45,673 bases of DNA from UBA8516 sp964434855 (GTDB lineage: Archaea; Thermoproteota; Nitrososphaeria; Nitrososphaerales; Nitrosopumilaceae). The stretch covers positions 1 through 45,673 of the forward strand of contig CAYSWR010000009.1 of the NCBI GenBank assembly GCA_964434855.1, given 5' to 3'. The position numbers were made by a program, and so were the translations under genes. Of this stretch, positions 32,581 to 41,515 are shown piece after piece (positions within the stretch are counted from its first letter, which is position 1; each line of letters opens with the position of its first letter). The notes under the pieces were generated by a model. That model saw nothing but the letters and a program-made list of their open reading frames with translations. It ran no database searches and had not been told where the DNA came from.

Positions 32581-34221
32581 TCAGTCAAATATTAATCCAG
32601 TCAGTTTTACTTCAAAACCGGCAACAGGGATTCTTAACTTGAAATTATCAATAACTTCTGGTGAAATTTCTCCTATTACGCCTACTGTTTTGTTGTTGAT
32701 TACAATATTGGCAGTTCTACCTTCTGAAAACATTGGGGCAGATGTCATTTGTGTTGTACAATGTAAACCAAACCCTGTTTTGAAAACAGATTGTAAGATT
32801 GATTTTACTTCACTAAAACTGACATCATTATATGCACAAACACAAGCAAGATGAATCTCTTCTTTTATTTCATTAGAAACTTTTGAGAACACCACACCAG
32901 TTTCAAAGAGCTTTTGGGGATACGTCTCATGTATGTTTCTTGAAAGAGTATCAATTAATCCTGGAAGCATAGAATCACGCAATATAGTATGACTTTGACT
33001 TTTAGAATCATCTACAGAGATCATCTTTGATGAGTCTCTCTTTGTAAAATCATATTGAACTTCTTTACTTACAAGACCAAAATTCATTGCTTCAAAATAA
33101 CCAAGACCAACCATGATTGCACTCATAGAGTCCAATGATATTGTTATTTTATTTTTCTGTCCACTAGAAACAGATTGTGGAATTGTTGGTTCTAGATTTT
33201 GTATTCCATAACCAAGAGCGACTTCTTCTACCAGATCCATGGTTCCAAAAATATCTGTTCTATATCTTGGAATTATGCATATAATTTTATTTCCTTGTGA
33301 TTTTGCGTCTAACCTACTTTTTCTTAGTGAAGAAATAATCGTAGAAGCAGAAAGATTAAGACCGAGTATTTTGTTTACTAGATCAACTTCAAGAATCATT
33401 CTTCTTGAATTCAATGTTGGTGTAGAATTATTTGCTCCAGAAATTTTTGTTGAGAAAATTGAAAACCCAGCATCTTGAAGCGTATTAGCTACTACTGCTA
33501 GTGTATCTTCAGCAGCATTTTTGTCAACGGCGGTAATTTCTACCAAAAGATTTTGTGTAGTTTTTGTAACTGTTGTAAGATTTGAGTTGATGATGGGTGG
33601 AAACGAAATAGTGTTACCAATAGAATCCAAAATAATAGGTACTTTTTGTGAAGCGCCAAGAATGTTACCATATTTTGTTCCCACATCGGTTTTTTGCAAT
33701 ATTTCTGAAATAGACATTTCTGACGATGATGTCAAGGGAATAAACTTGTGGTCTTTGCTCATTGTAGTATAGATGAGAGGAAATTTAATTTTGTCAAGAT
33801 CGTGGATTCCAATCGATGTTTTTTTTCGTCTTCTTCCTATTCCATTATGAAGGTCTTCCTGCATGGAAATTATCTGTCTTATTGTTTCACTGTCAAGTTT
33901 TCCATTTTTTGCTACTACAGATGTTATAAACGGTCTTACTTTTCTGACTGATGGATCTACTTTAATAGAATATTTTCCTTTTTTGATTTTTAATTTTGGC
34001 ATTCCTGTTTTGATTCCAAGAAGTCCTTGTAGACCAGATGCTATTCCATAATCTGTTGAATAATCAGGCCTGTTTGGACTGTATTCTACAGAAATGTGAT
34101 CTTTTGTTTGTTCTTCAATATCTAGTCCGATGAATGGAAGGGTCGAAATAATTTTTTCTTGTGATGTTTTTTTACCAAGAAGTTTTTGCAGTCTATTTAA
34201 ATACAAAGTTACTACGGGCAT
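32581..34221 (-). CDS. pheT: phenylalanyl-tRNA synthetase beta subunit
   Basis: A 546-residue archaeal PheT: PVVTLYLNRLQKLLGKK start, PNRPDYSTDYGIASGLQG, a LHNGIGRRRKKTSIGIHDL segment in the B3/4 region, RYRTDIFGTMDLVEEVALGYG and the late VGVIGEISPEVIDNF. With PheS it forms the (alpha-beta)2 enzyme that charges tRNA-Phe. Longer starts exist (34242), but the ATG at 34221 (MPVVTL) fits the family and gives a short 10-bp overlap with pheS. Upstream of the structured element on the same strand. Confidence 0.94.
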   Translation of the reverse strand: MPVVTLYLNRLQKLLGKKTSQEKIISTLPFIGLDIEEQTKDHISVEYSPNRPDYSTDYGIASGLQGLLGIKTGMPKLKIKKGKYSIKVDPSVRKVRPFITSVVAKNGKLDSETIRQIISMQEDLHNGIGRRRKKTSIGIHDLDKIKFPLIYTTMSKDHKFIPLTSSSEMSISEILQKTDVGTKYGNILGASQKVPIILDSIGNTISFPPIINSNLTTVTKTTQNLLVEITAVDKNAAEDTLAVVANTLQDAGFSIFSTKISGANNSTPTLNSRRMILEVDLVNKILGLNLSASTIISSLRKSRLDAKSQGNKIICIIPRYRTDIFGTMDLVEEVALGYGIQNLEPTIPQSVSSGQKNKITISLDSMSAIMVGLGYFEAMNFGLVSKEVQYDFTKRDSSKMISVDDSKSQSHTILRDSMLPGLIDTLSRNIHETYPQKLFETGVVFSKVSNEIKEEIHLACVCAYNDVSFSEVKSILQSVFKTGFGLHCTTQMTSAPMFSEGRTANIVINNKTVGVIGEISPEVIDNFKLRIPVAGFEVKLTGLIFD

Positions 34222-35684
34222 TTTGGCACACTCCTTAACCAACCCAAATTGTTATTGTAAAGTTCACGAACATCACTTAATGCAAATTTTAGCATAGCTA
34301 TTCTTTCGATGCCTCCTCCCCAAGCAAGCACGGGATTTTTAATTCCAAGTGGTTGAGTAACTTCTGGTCTGAATATCCCCATGCCAAAGAGCTCTACCCA
34401 TTTGCCAAGTTTTTCATTATAGACCATGGATTGTAATGATGGCTCAGTGTAAGGAAAGAATGTTGGCCAGAACTTGACTTTCTTTAGACCCATCTTATAG
34501 TAAAATTCACGTTGTAGACCCATCAAGTCTCTAAGTGTGACGTTTTTTCCTACAACAACTCCCTCTATCTGATTAAACTCAACAAGATGTTTGTAGCTGA
34601 CCTTTTCATTTCTAAACACTCTGCCAACAGAGAATATTCTTGCCTCAGCTGGATTGTTGTCTGCCAGATGTCTTATTGTAACACATGTTGTATGTGTACG
34701 TAAAACCATTCTTTTTGCTTCATCAAGTTTCCAGTCATAGTGCCATCCCTTTTTGTGAGATTCTGATACTTTGGCAATTTGGTTAGGTGTAGAAATTTTG
34801 TTTGTACTAGCATCTTTTATGTAGAATGTGTCTTGCATTTCTCGAGATGGATGATCTTGTGGAGTAAAAAGTGCATCAAAATTCCAAAAGCTTGATTGAG
34901 TAAGATTGCCATATATTTCTGCAAATCCAAGACTAACAAAAATTTCTCTTACTTCATTTATGACGTCTTGTAAAGGATGAGATCTTGCTGCAAAAACTTC
35001 TGGTGCTGTTGCCTCTACATCAATTGGTGCAAGAGGTAATTCTTTCCATTTTCCACTTGTAAGCATTTCAGTAGTAAGCTTTCGTTCTCCCACTGTTTCA
35101 GATAGTTTTGTTGCAGTCTCTAATCCTTGCGAGGTAAGATTTACTACCGTAGTTTTTATTGAATCAAGTACAATAAAATCAGGTCTTTTTTTAAGAGATT
35201 CAAACGCTGATTTGTTCTTTATTTCTGAGAGAGGAGATCTGTTTACTAAAATAGATAATAGTTCTTCTTCGGGCGATTTTGTTGTGTCATCCTTAAGAGA
35301 AATAATGTTTGTATTCTGACTTTTTGTTATCTCAATCCAACCATTTTGTCTTGCATTTGAAATTGCTGCATTAAACTCCGATTCTAAAAGAACAGTTTGT
35401 GCAGCTTCAAAGGTACAAACATGATGTTTTGCGAGATAGTTTGCAAGTTTTCTCTCAGGCAGTCCTTTCTCGAATGCATCTTTTCCATTTTTACCAAGAC
35501 TGACAAAAAATACTTCGGATTCGTGAATCTCTATCAAGTTTTTATATTTGAGCCACTCAAGGCCTCTTCTTACTTGATCTATAGCAAGTTGTGCATTTTT
35601 TGCAATCTCATCATAAGTTATGTTAGGCGTTTCTTTTAGAGACCTGATTATTTTATGTTCGATTGGATGAAGAACTTGCGACAT
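34212..35684 (-). CDS. pheS: phenylalanyl-tRNA synthetase alpha subunit
   Basis: A 490-residue class II synthetase alpha subunit. N-terminal winged-helix/coiled region (residues 1-200) then catalytic motifs: HPLQDVINEVREIFVSLGFAEI (motif 1), FRNEKVSYKHLVEFNQIEG (motif 2) and GGGIERIAMLKF (motif 3). A longer frame starts at 35762, but the ATG at 35684 begins the normal archaeal sequence and lies 27-28 bp from a TTTAAA box, so I use it. It overlaps pheT by 10 nt and is divergent from trpS. Confidence 0.95.
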   Translation of the reverse strand: MSQVLHPIEHKIIRSLKETPNITYDEIAKNAQLAIDQVRRGLEWLKYKNLIEIHESEVFFVSLGKNGKDAFEKGLPERKLANYLAKHHVCTFEAAQTVLLESEFNAAISNARQNGWIEITKSQNTNIISLKDDTTKSPEEELLSILVNRSPLSEIKNKSAFESLKKRPDFIVLDSIKTTVVNLTSQGLETATKLSETVGERKLTTEMLTSGKWKELPLAPIDVEATAPEVFAARSHPLQDVINEVREIFVSLGFAEIYGNLTQSSFWNFDALFTPQDHPSREMQDTFYIKDASTNKISTPNQIAKVSESHKKGWHYDWKLDEAKRMVLRTHTTCVTIRHLADNNPAEARIFSVGRVFRNEKVSYKHLVEFNQIEGVVVGKNVTLRDLMGLQREFYYKMGLKKVKFWPTFFPYTEPSLQSMVYNEKLGKWVELFGMGIFRPEVTQPLGIKNPVLAWGGGIERIAMLKFALSDVRELYNNNLGWLRSVPKCP

Positions 35685-35706
35685 TATCACAAAAAGCAGA
35701 AAAGAC

Positions 35707-35714
35707 TTTTTAAA
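35707..35714. promoter_or_regulatory. shared palindromic TTTAAA box between pheST and trpS
   Basis: TTTTTAAA holds a TTTAAA palindrome centred at 35711.5, 27.5 bp from the pheS ATG (35684, minus) and 25.5 bp from the trpS ATG (35737, plus). The start-to-start distance is 53 bp, the same as in the tRNA-Thr/mutase pair. One TATA site may drive both synthetase transcripts. Confidence 0.6.
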
Positions 35715-35736
35715 CCTTAACCTATCTGAATGATGA

Positions 35737-36852
35737 ATGTCAGGCGACGAATTCACAGTCACTCCATGGAGTGTTGATGGTGATGTTGATTATGACAAAC
35801 TTATCCAGAAATTTGGTACAGAAAAGATTTCTCCAGAACTGCTTGAGAGGATAAAAAAGAAAACTGGCGAATTACATCCGATGCTAAAGCTTGGATATTT
35901 TTTTAGCCATAGAGATTTTGATAGGGTTTTATCTGAATATGAAAAAGGAAACAAGTTCTATCTTTACACAGGCAGAGGACCATCAGGCTCAGTACATATG
36001 GGCCATTTACTTCCATGGATTTTTACAAAATATTTACAAGATAAATTTGATGTAAATTTGATATTTCAGATTACAGATGATGAAAAATTTCTTTACAGTG
36101 ACGATAGATCGTTTGATGATGTGTCAAAATATACATATGAAAATATCTTAGATATCATTGCAGTAGGATTTGATCCTAAGAAGACAAAGATTCTGATAGA
36201 CTCAAAAGACATAAAACGGATCTATCCAATTTCACTTGAAATTGCTAAAAGAATAACATACTCCACCGTAAAGGCAGTTTTTGGTTTTCAAAATTCAACA
36301 AACATAGGAATGATTGGGTTTCCACCCATTCAGGCAGCTCCTTGTTTTCTTCCCTCAGTAATTGAGGGCAAACCTACTCCTGTTCTCATACCTGCTGCAA
36401 TAGATCAAGATCCATATTGGCGAGTAACAAGGGACATTGCAGAAAAAATCGGATATCCAAAACCTGCACAAATTCATTCCAAATTCTTACCTGGTCTTGG
36501 AATGAAAGGAAAGATGTCTTCGTCTATTCCAGAAACTGCAATATTTACAACTGATGAAGAAGAGGCAGTTGACAAAAAGATTTCAAATTCGTTTACTGGA
36601 GGTCAACCAACTGTTGAATTACAACGCAAACTAGGAGCCAATTTCAACATATGTCCAGTATTTTGGTATTTACGGTATTTCTTTGATTCTGAAAAAGATT
36701 CTGATGAAAGAGCAAGAAAATGTAAGGGTGGTGAGCTTTTGTGTGGCGAATGTAAATGTGATCTTAAAGATGCCGCAAAGCCTTTCATAGCAGACTTTAA
36801 GAAAAAAAGAGAAAAAGCAAAAGATCAGGTAAACAAATTCTTGTTTGAATAA
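35737..36852 (+). CDS. trpS: tryptophanyl-tRNA synthetase
   Basis: A 371-residue archaeal TrpRS. The nucleotide-binding HIGH-like motif is GSVHMGHLLPW near residue 85, and the KMSKS equivalent is GKMSSSIPETAIF near residue 258. The segment FQITDDEKFL and a C-terminal Cys-rich CKGGELLCGECKCDLKD are typical of the eukaryote/archaeal form. It charges tRNA-Trp, whose intron-rich gene is also in this window. Probably leaderless. Confidence 0.95.
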   Translation: MSGDEFTVTPWSVDGDVDYDKLIQKFGTEKISPELLERIKKKTGELHPMLKLGYFFSHRDFDRVLSEYEKGNKFYLYTGRGPSGSVHMGHLLPWIFTKYLQDKFDVNLIFQITDDEKFLYSDDRSFDDVSKYTYENILDIIAVGFDPKKTKILIDSKDIKRIYPISLEIAKRITYSTVKAVFGFQNSTNIGMIGFPPIQAAPCFLPSVIEGKPTPVLIPAAIDQDPYWRVTRDIAEKIGYPKPAQIHSKFLPGLGMKGKMSSSIPETAIFTTDEEEAVDKKISNSFTGGQPTVELQRKLGANFNICPVFWYLRYFFDSEKDSDERARKCKGGELLCGECKCDLKDAAKPFIADFKKKREKAKDQVNKFLFE

Positions 36853-36856
36853 AGAC

Positions 36857-37138
36857 ATGAAAAAAAAGATCATATGTGAAGATGAGTATGAAGCACAGAA
36901 ACTCTCTAGTTTAATTTATGTAAAACAAGGCAATGAGTCATTCATCACTGGAATTTTAGAAGTTATTGAAAACGAAGTCATCATATCTGCGAAAGATAAA
37001 TCAGCACACAGCATTTTACTAAAAGATAGATTTGAGGTAGAATCATTTGCAGATTTTATACAATCGGTTATTGAGAAAAGACACAGAATAACAGAAACTG
37101 CAATTTTTAATGACGTAGTGGAGATTACAAAAGAATAA
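36857..37138 (+). CDS. conserved hypothetical protein, 93 aa
   Basis: A 93-residue protein starting at ATG four codons after an in-frame TTG (36845) that overlaps trpS; I prefer the ATG. It has a short N-terminal basic stretch then alternating strands and helices (ESFITGILEVIENEVIISAKDK), with no motif recognised. It follows trpS by 4 bp and is probably co-transcribed. Its stop is one base from the convergent gene. Family unknown. Confidence 0.65.
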   Translation: MKKKIICEDEYEAQKLSSLIYVKQGNESFITGILEVIENEVIISAKDKSAHSILLKDRFEVESFADFIQSVIEKRHRITETAIFNDVVEITKE

Positions 37139-37139
37139 A

Positions 37140-37472
37140 CTAGACTAATGATTTGTCCATTTCAGTAGTCATTATTTCTTGTACTTTGAGGAAATATAAT
37201 CTAGTTGAGTAAGGCATTTCATCCAAGTGGTTTTCTATTGCCATCATAAAATACCTCACAGCACGCTTTGATATGTCCAAATTGAATTTCATGTGCAATA
37301 CAGGATCTTGTTTGACATTTATCTTGTCTACTAACCATGGAGGAGCCACATCCTTTGCTTCTTGTATGACTTTTTTGTACCAGTAGGCTATGTTTTCGGG
37401 ATTAAGACCGTCCTTTAGTTCTGCTACGTCGGCAGATATTTTGTTTAACATGTGATTAGTCAGATTTTTCAT
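37140..37472 (-). CDS. conserved hypothetical helical protein, 110 aa
   Basis: A mainly helical 110-residue protein (MLNKISADVAELKDGLNPENIAYWYKKVIQEAKDVAPPWLVDKINVKQDPVLHMKFNLDISKRAVRYF in several parts) with no cysteine cluster, membrane segment or catalytic motif. Aromatic and Trp residues near 30-47 suggest a compact fold. It ends one base from the preceding convergent gene. I take it to be a lineage-conserved protein of unknown role. Confidence 0.6.
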   Translation of the reverse strand: MKNLTNHMLNKISADVAELKDGLNPENIAYWYKKVIQEAKDVAPPWLVDKINVKQDPVLHMKFNLDISKRAVRYFMMAIENHLDEMPYSTRLYFLKVQEIMTTEMDKSLV

Positions 37473-37537
37473 CGTTAGATACTAGAATTTTTTTGTTTTA
37501 TTTCAGTTACTCAAAGATAGACAAGTTGTTTGTCAAT

Positions 37538-38002
37538 TCAACGTAAATTTCCTTCAACATCAATTTCAGAGTTTTTAATTCGTGTTGTAGATATGCGTTT
37601 ACCATCTTCTGCAAGAACCATTGGAACGCCTACAACTGCCACTGGAGAAAGATGTTTTTGAGTGCGCAATTTGTTTAATGCCTCACCTTGCTCTATTGTT
37701 TCTTCACTAACAACCAAAGCTTCTACTTCATTTTTCAAAATAGCAGGTCCAAAGTCGTTATCAAGTTTGCTTATCTCATAGTGGGAATCTGGAAAATTTT
37801 TATTTATTACAGATTTCAGTGACTCGAGTCTTTGAGAATAATTATGTAATAGCTTTTTTCCTTTTTTTATCGCAAATTCATCGCTTGTAAGACCGATAAT
37901 AACTTTAGAGGAGATAGAAAATCCTTTTTGTAACAGTGCAAGGTGTCCCTTGTGTATTATATCAAATGTTCCTCCCAGGGCAACTATCTCGAATTTAGAC
38001 AT
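37538..38002 (-). CDS. coaD: phosphopantetheine adenylyltransferase (archaeal type)
   Basis: A 154-residue nucleotidyltransferase: the HxGH-type motif appears as GGTFDIIHKGHLAL near residue 10, with KVIIGLTSDEFAIKKGKK and the C-terminal RISTTRIK (the ISSTxxR-like loop). It adenylates 4'-phosphopantetheine to dephospho-CoA in coenzyme A synthesis. Starts at ATG. CoA supply also serves the polyhydroxyalkanoate cluster further on. Confidence 0.88.
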   Translation of the reverse strand: MSKFEIVALGGTFDIIHKGHLALLQKGFSISSKVIIGLTSDEFAIKKGKKLLHNYSQRLESLKSVINKNFPDSHYEISKLDNDFGPAILKNEVEALVVSEETIEQGEALNKLRTQKHLSPVAVVGVPMVLAEDGKRISTTRIKNSEIDVEGNLR

Positions 38003-38032
38003 ACAGATACTTTGTTTTCTTTTAGATTTACT

Positions 38033-39115
38033 TTACTTTACAAGCATCACATTGATATGACGACTTGGTTCAGCGAGCGCTACAGCATTTGGATCCCATA
38101 CATATACCTCTACAAAGAATGCGCCTTGTTTATCTGGAACCCAGTTTACTGAAATTTCCTGTTTTTCCATTCCATGAAATACGCCTTGTACAGTTCCTAT
38201 GAATTCAACTGGGGCTGCATCAGTTTGATTTTGTGTGAGTTTTTCAGTTCCAATTTGTTTTATCTGAACATAACAAACATAGGGTTGTTCAGACTGTTCA
38301 GATGCATATTTTATCCATATTTCACTAGTTATTTTGACCGGACTTTCAATAGGTATTGTAGAATACTTGTTTCCTATTAGATCGGTAACTGATACGTCAT
38401 TTATTGTAACAAGTTTTGTAAGTGAACTTATCGTTGTTTCTACATTTGTGATATCAGTTAGTACAGATTGATAATTATCTGACTCTGCGACAAGTTTGTA
38501 TGATCTTGTAATTGAGTTTGGAGTAGAACTTATAGTAAAGACAGATGTCTTTCCAACACCAATATCATCCTGTTGTGGTGTTGCAGTTGCTATACCAACA
38601 ACTCTTCCAAAGGCATCATATGAAATCAAATAGATTGTTGTGCCGCTTGTAAGTATGGTTCCTCCATTGATTATAGTTCCTGAAAGTACAAGTTGATCAG
38701 AAATTTCCAGAGTTCCAGGAGTTATTACTAGTACTTGTTGTCTTCCAGGAGAGGAATTGAATCCTGTTAAATTGACTGATATGTCAGTTATAGACGGATC
38801 CTGTTTTGAGCTAATGGAAAATGGTGCTTTTCCTCCGGCTGGAATAACTTTGAGTAATGTTGTGCCAGTCTTGTATTCTAGTATTTTTCCAGTTCCATCA
38901 TAAAAAGAGACCCCTAATTTTACACCAGTAACTGGAAAGTTGTTTTTGTTTTGCACTTCGCCTATAACTACAGTAGAACCATCTTCTGCTTTGTAGCTGT
39001 AAGGAGTTAAGACTTGGACAGTTAGAGTGTCACTTGGTTTAGTGTATTGTGCCCATGAAAGACTATATGGGAATATGGAAAAAGCTAGCAATATAGCAAA
39101 AATGATTGCTTTCAT
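38033..39115 (-). CDS. secreted protein with FxLYD-like domain
   Basis: A 360-residue exported protein. It begins with a signal peptide (MKAIIFAILLAFSIFPYSLSWAQ). Residues ~45-100 form an FxLYD-like beta domain (GEVQNKNNFPVTGVKLGVSFYDGTGKIL), followed by further beta-rich repeats and a final domain with QEISVNWVPDKQGAFFVEVYVW. Such proteins are common at the surface of this lineage; role unknown. A TTG at 39130 is an alternative start; I choose the ATG at 39115, which begins the signal peptide. Confidence 0.78.
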   Translation of the reverse strand: MKAIIFAILLAFSIFPYSLSWAQYTKPSDTLTVQVLTPYSYKAEDGSTVVIGEVQNKNNFPVTGVKLGVSFYDGTGKILEYKTGTTLLKVIPAGGKAPFSISSKQDPSITDISVNLTGFNSSPGRQQVLVITPGTLEISDQLVLSGTIINGGTILTSGTTIYLISYDAFGRVVGIATATPQQDDIGVGKTSVFTISSTPNSITRSYKLVAESDNYQSVLTDITNVETTISSLTKLVTINDVSVTDLIGNKYSTIPIESPVKITSEIWIKYASEQSEQPYVCYVQIKQIGTEKLTQNQTDAAPVEFIGTVQGVFHGMEKQEISVNWVPDKQGAFFVEVYVWDPNAVALAEPSRHINVMLVK

Positions 39116-39242
39116 AAAGATACTGTTCAAAAGTGATTAATCATGTACTGTATATCATAATCTAAACAACGTGGACTGGAAGGTTTTACCAACTTACGTT
39201 TCAAGATAAAATAAGAAAAAGAATGCAAAGATGTTACTACAT

Positions 39243-39344
39243 CTATTTTTTGCTCTTCATAGCGGTAATTGCTATCCAGTATACTAGGCCTGGTGCTAAT
39301 CCCACTATCAAAGGAATGAAAACTGCTATTTCTTCTGACGGCAT
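39243..39344 (-). CDS. 33-residue single-helix membrane miniprotein
   Basis: ATG to TAG, 33 residues: an acidic start (MPSEEIAVF), one long hydrophobic helix (IPLIVGLAPGLVYWIAITA) and a basic end (MKSKK), a positive-inside membrane peptide. AGGGA lies about 8 nt before the ATG, and a palindromic ATTTAAAT near 39378-39385 could be its TATA box with a short leader. A much longer frame on the same strand (39127-39402) in another frame has no such features. Possibly a small subunit or regulator of a membrane complex. Confidence 0.55.
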   Translation of the reverse strand: MPSEEIAVFIPLIVGLAPGLVYWIAITAMKSKK

Positions 39345-39423
39345 TTAATTTCCCTACACAGCAGAGAACCAAATGATATTTAAATCCATCTTTCACAGGC
39401 ACGGATCTTTATATTTTAAAAGA

Positions 39424-39495
39424 TGGACTGGTGGGGATTTGAACCCCAGACCCCCCGCGTGCAAGGCGGGTATTCTACCGCTGAACTACCAGCCC
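39424..39495 (-). tRNA. tRNA-Ala (TGC)
   Basis: Acceptor GGGCTGG/CCAGTCC, anticodon stem CCCGC/GCGGG with loop CTTGCAC (anticodon TGC), T loop TTCAAAT, discriminator A. No intron and no encoded CCA. Confidence 0.95.
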
Positions 39496-39580
39496 ATCAC
39501 AGGGAATTCAAGGCGTGTAGATTTTAATTGTTGTCTTTGTTTAGGCAAAGATTTTATTGATATGGTTAAAACAATTTTTT

Positions 39581-40141
39581 ATGGGGTTGTTAAAATCGGA
39601 AGTTGTCTTAAAGACAGGTGACAAGGCGCCTGACTTTGAGCTTTTGGGAACAGATGACAAGAAGCACAACATTTCAGAATACAAAGATTACAAGGGATTG
39701 CTAGTAGTTTTCATGTGTAACCACTGCCCTTATGTTCAAGCAAAAACCAAAGCGTTGGTTGAACTTTATGACAAGTTCAAGGATAAAATTGCGATTATAG
39801 GAATTAATAGTAATGACCCTACAAATTATCCCGACGATAGTTTTGAGAACATGAAAAAGTTTGCTAAGGAGAAAGGGATCAAATTTACATATCTTGTTGA
39901 TGAAACTCAGCAAGTTGCAAAGAGATACGGAGCTGTTTGTACTCCAGATCCGTTCCTTTTTGACCAAGACAGGAAACTTGTCTTTCATGGCAAAATAGAC
40001 AATGCAATGAGGCCAGAAGACGTTGCAACAGAAAAAACAATGATTCTAAACATAGAAAAGTTCCTACTTGGAAAGAAGATCGGGAAGGACTTTGACCCAT
40101 CCATGGGTTGCTCTATCAAATGGAAAAGCCAGCAAACTTAA
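39581..40141 (+). CDS. thioredoxin-fold peroxiredoxin-like protein (AhpC/TSA redoxin)
   Basis: A 186-residue redoxin with GDKAPDFELLG near its start and the catalytic motif VVFMCNHCPYVQAK near residue 48 (CxxC: CNHC). Further DPFLFDQDRKLVFHGKID is typical of the family. It reduces disulfides or peroxides. A longer frame begins at 39557, but the ATG at 39581 lies 26 bp after a TTTATT box near 39555, and the family starts close to there. Divergent from tRNA-Ala by 85 bp. Confidence 0.85.
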   Translation: MGLLKSEVVLKTGDKAPDFELLGTDDKKHNISEYKDYKGLLVVFMCNHCPYVQAKTKALVELYDKFKDKIAIIGINSNDPTNYPDDSFENMKKFAKEKGIKFTYLVDETQQVAKRYGAVCTPDPFLFDQDRKLVFHGKIDNAMRPEDVATEKTMILNIEKFLLGKKIGKDFDPSMGCSIKWKSQQT

Positions 40142-40166
40142 ATGACCGTTGACTTGAAAAATTTTT

Positions 40167-40254
40167 GGGCCGATAGCTCAGCTTGGCTGGAGCGTTCGAC
40201 TGATAAACTTATTCAGATATCGAAAGGTCGTGGGTTCGAATCCCATTCGGCCCA
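40167..40254 (+). tRNA. tRNA-Ile (GAT) with a 13-nt intron
   Basis: Acceptor GGGCCGA/TCGGCCC, anticodon stem TTCGA/TCGAA, anticodon GAT with C32, T33 and A37. A 13-nt insertion (40206-40218) follows position 37. Exon CTGA pairs with TCAG near the intron end, flanked by 3-nt bulges TA|A and AT|A, a textbook bulge-helix-bulge; removing it gives a canonical loop CTGATAA. Among the smallest introns in this window. CCA not encoded. Confidence 0.93.
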
Positions 40255-40308
40255 TTTTTTAATAGAAAAGACTTATCTTATTCAGAACCTACGGACGGAC
40301 AGTGGCTG

Positions 40309-41118
40309 ATGAAAGAGAAATTCGTTCAAGTCGGTGCCAATAAGATTAGGTATATTGAGGGAGGCGGATCCGATGGCAATGTTCTTCTTGTTCATGGTCT
40401 TGGAGCCTCTGCTGAAAGATGGGCACATGTAATTCCACATCTTAGCAAAAAATACCATGTAATTGTACCTGATCTCATAGGACATGGCTTTAGCGACAAG
40501 CCATCTGTGGATTATACACCGGCGTTTTTTTCACAATTTATTTTTGATTTTCTAAATACGCTTGGGATTACTAAAACAAGCATGATTGGTTCGTCACTTG
40601 GTGGTCAGATTGTTGCTGAATGCGCAATAACCCAAAGCAAAGTGATTGAAAAAATAGTTCTGGTGTCTCCTTCTGGAATTATGAAACAATCTACGCCTAC
40701 CTTCGATGCATATACGCTAGCGGCACTATATCCAACACAGGAGGGTGCAAAGACTGCATTTCAGATGATGACAGGAGTTCACAAGGAAATAGATTCTGAT
40801 ACTATAGATTGTTTTATTCAGCACATGACACTCCCAAATGCAAAAATGGCTTTCATGTCTACAATTTTGGGCATTAGAAATGCTGTTCCACTGTCAGAAA
40901 GACTCGCAAGGATTTTGGTACCCACTTTGGTAGTATGGGGAAGACAGGACACACTTATTCCTATAACATATTCAAAGGACTTTGTTTCCTCCATAAAAAA
41001 TTGCCAATTTGTAGAAATGGAAAGTTCAGGTCATACTCCATATGTCGAAGAACCAGAGAAATTCTCGGAAATTGTGCTCAGATTTTTGAACCAACAGATG
41101 GTCGTATCTGCCAGATAA
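40309..41118 (+). CDS. alpha/beta hydrolase
   Basis: A 269-residue alpha/beta-hydrolase: LLVHGLGASAERW oxyanion region, the nucleophile elbow MIGSSLGGQIVAE (Ser in GxSxG), Asp in VVWGRQDTLIP and His in SGHTPYVEEP near the C terminus, forming the catalytic triad. It could be an esterase, or an intracellular PHA/oligomer hydrolase given its place immediately before the PHA genes, but this is inference. Starts at ATG. Confidence 0.8.
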   Translation: MKEKFVQVGANKIRYIEGGGSDGNVLLVHGLGASAERWAHVIPHLSKKYHVIVPDLIGHGFSDKPSVDYTPAFFSQFIFDFLNTLGITKTSMIGSSLGGQIVAECAITQSKVIEKIVLVSPSGIMKQSTPTFDAYTLAALYPTQEGAKTAFQMMTGVHKEIDSDTIDCFIQHMTLPNAKMAFMSTILGIRNAVPLSERLARILVPTLVVWGRQDTLIPITYSKDFVSSIKNCQFVEMESSGHTPYVEEPEKFSEIVLRFLNQQMVVSAR

Positions 41119-41158
41119 CACCAATATGCATATATAGATAGATAGACAATTAAAACCT

Positions 41159-41515
41159 ATGACAGGTAATAGTAACCAATATGATCCAACAATTATGTTC
41201 AAAGAATGGATACAAAAAAGTGGAAAAGCTCAGGCAGAATTTATGAAAACTTTTGGAGCAATGATGGGTCAACAAAAACAAGAATTTGATCCTGTAGAAA
41301 CATTAAAAGAAATGACAAGCAAGGGAGCAAAGACTCAATCAGAAATTATGGAAAACTTTGGAAACATGCAATCCAAAGCAATGGATAGCGCTTTCAAACT
41401 TGCGCAATCAATGCCACAGTTTGTGTCATGGGGAGCATTTAAGACATCAGTTGGTAGCAATGGAAGAATTTCGATTCCCGAGGCAGAAAGAGATGCACTT
41501 GGACTAAAAGAAGGA
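41159..41515 (+). CDS. PHA granule-associated protein with AbrB-type domain, truncated by gap
   Basis: The 119 visible residues contain a helical N-terminal part (residues ~1-95: MFKEWIQKSGKAQAEFMKTFG and repeated amphipathic helices) like a phasin, then a SpoVT/AbrB-type swapped-hairpin start (VGSNGRISIPEAERDALGLKEG) that runs into the 100-N gap. AbrB-type regulators tied to PHA genes are known in haloarchaea. A TATA-like CATATATAG about 26 bp before the ATG supports the start. It faces phaC across the gap, so the two are convergent and the gene's 3' end is missing. Confidence 0.65.

Noticed and set aside
39127..39402. Open frame of 91 codons on the minus strand
   Set aside because: No recognisable domain, codon pattern unlike neighbours, and it overlaps in another frame the membrane miniprotein at 39243-39344 that has a better start and topology.
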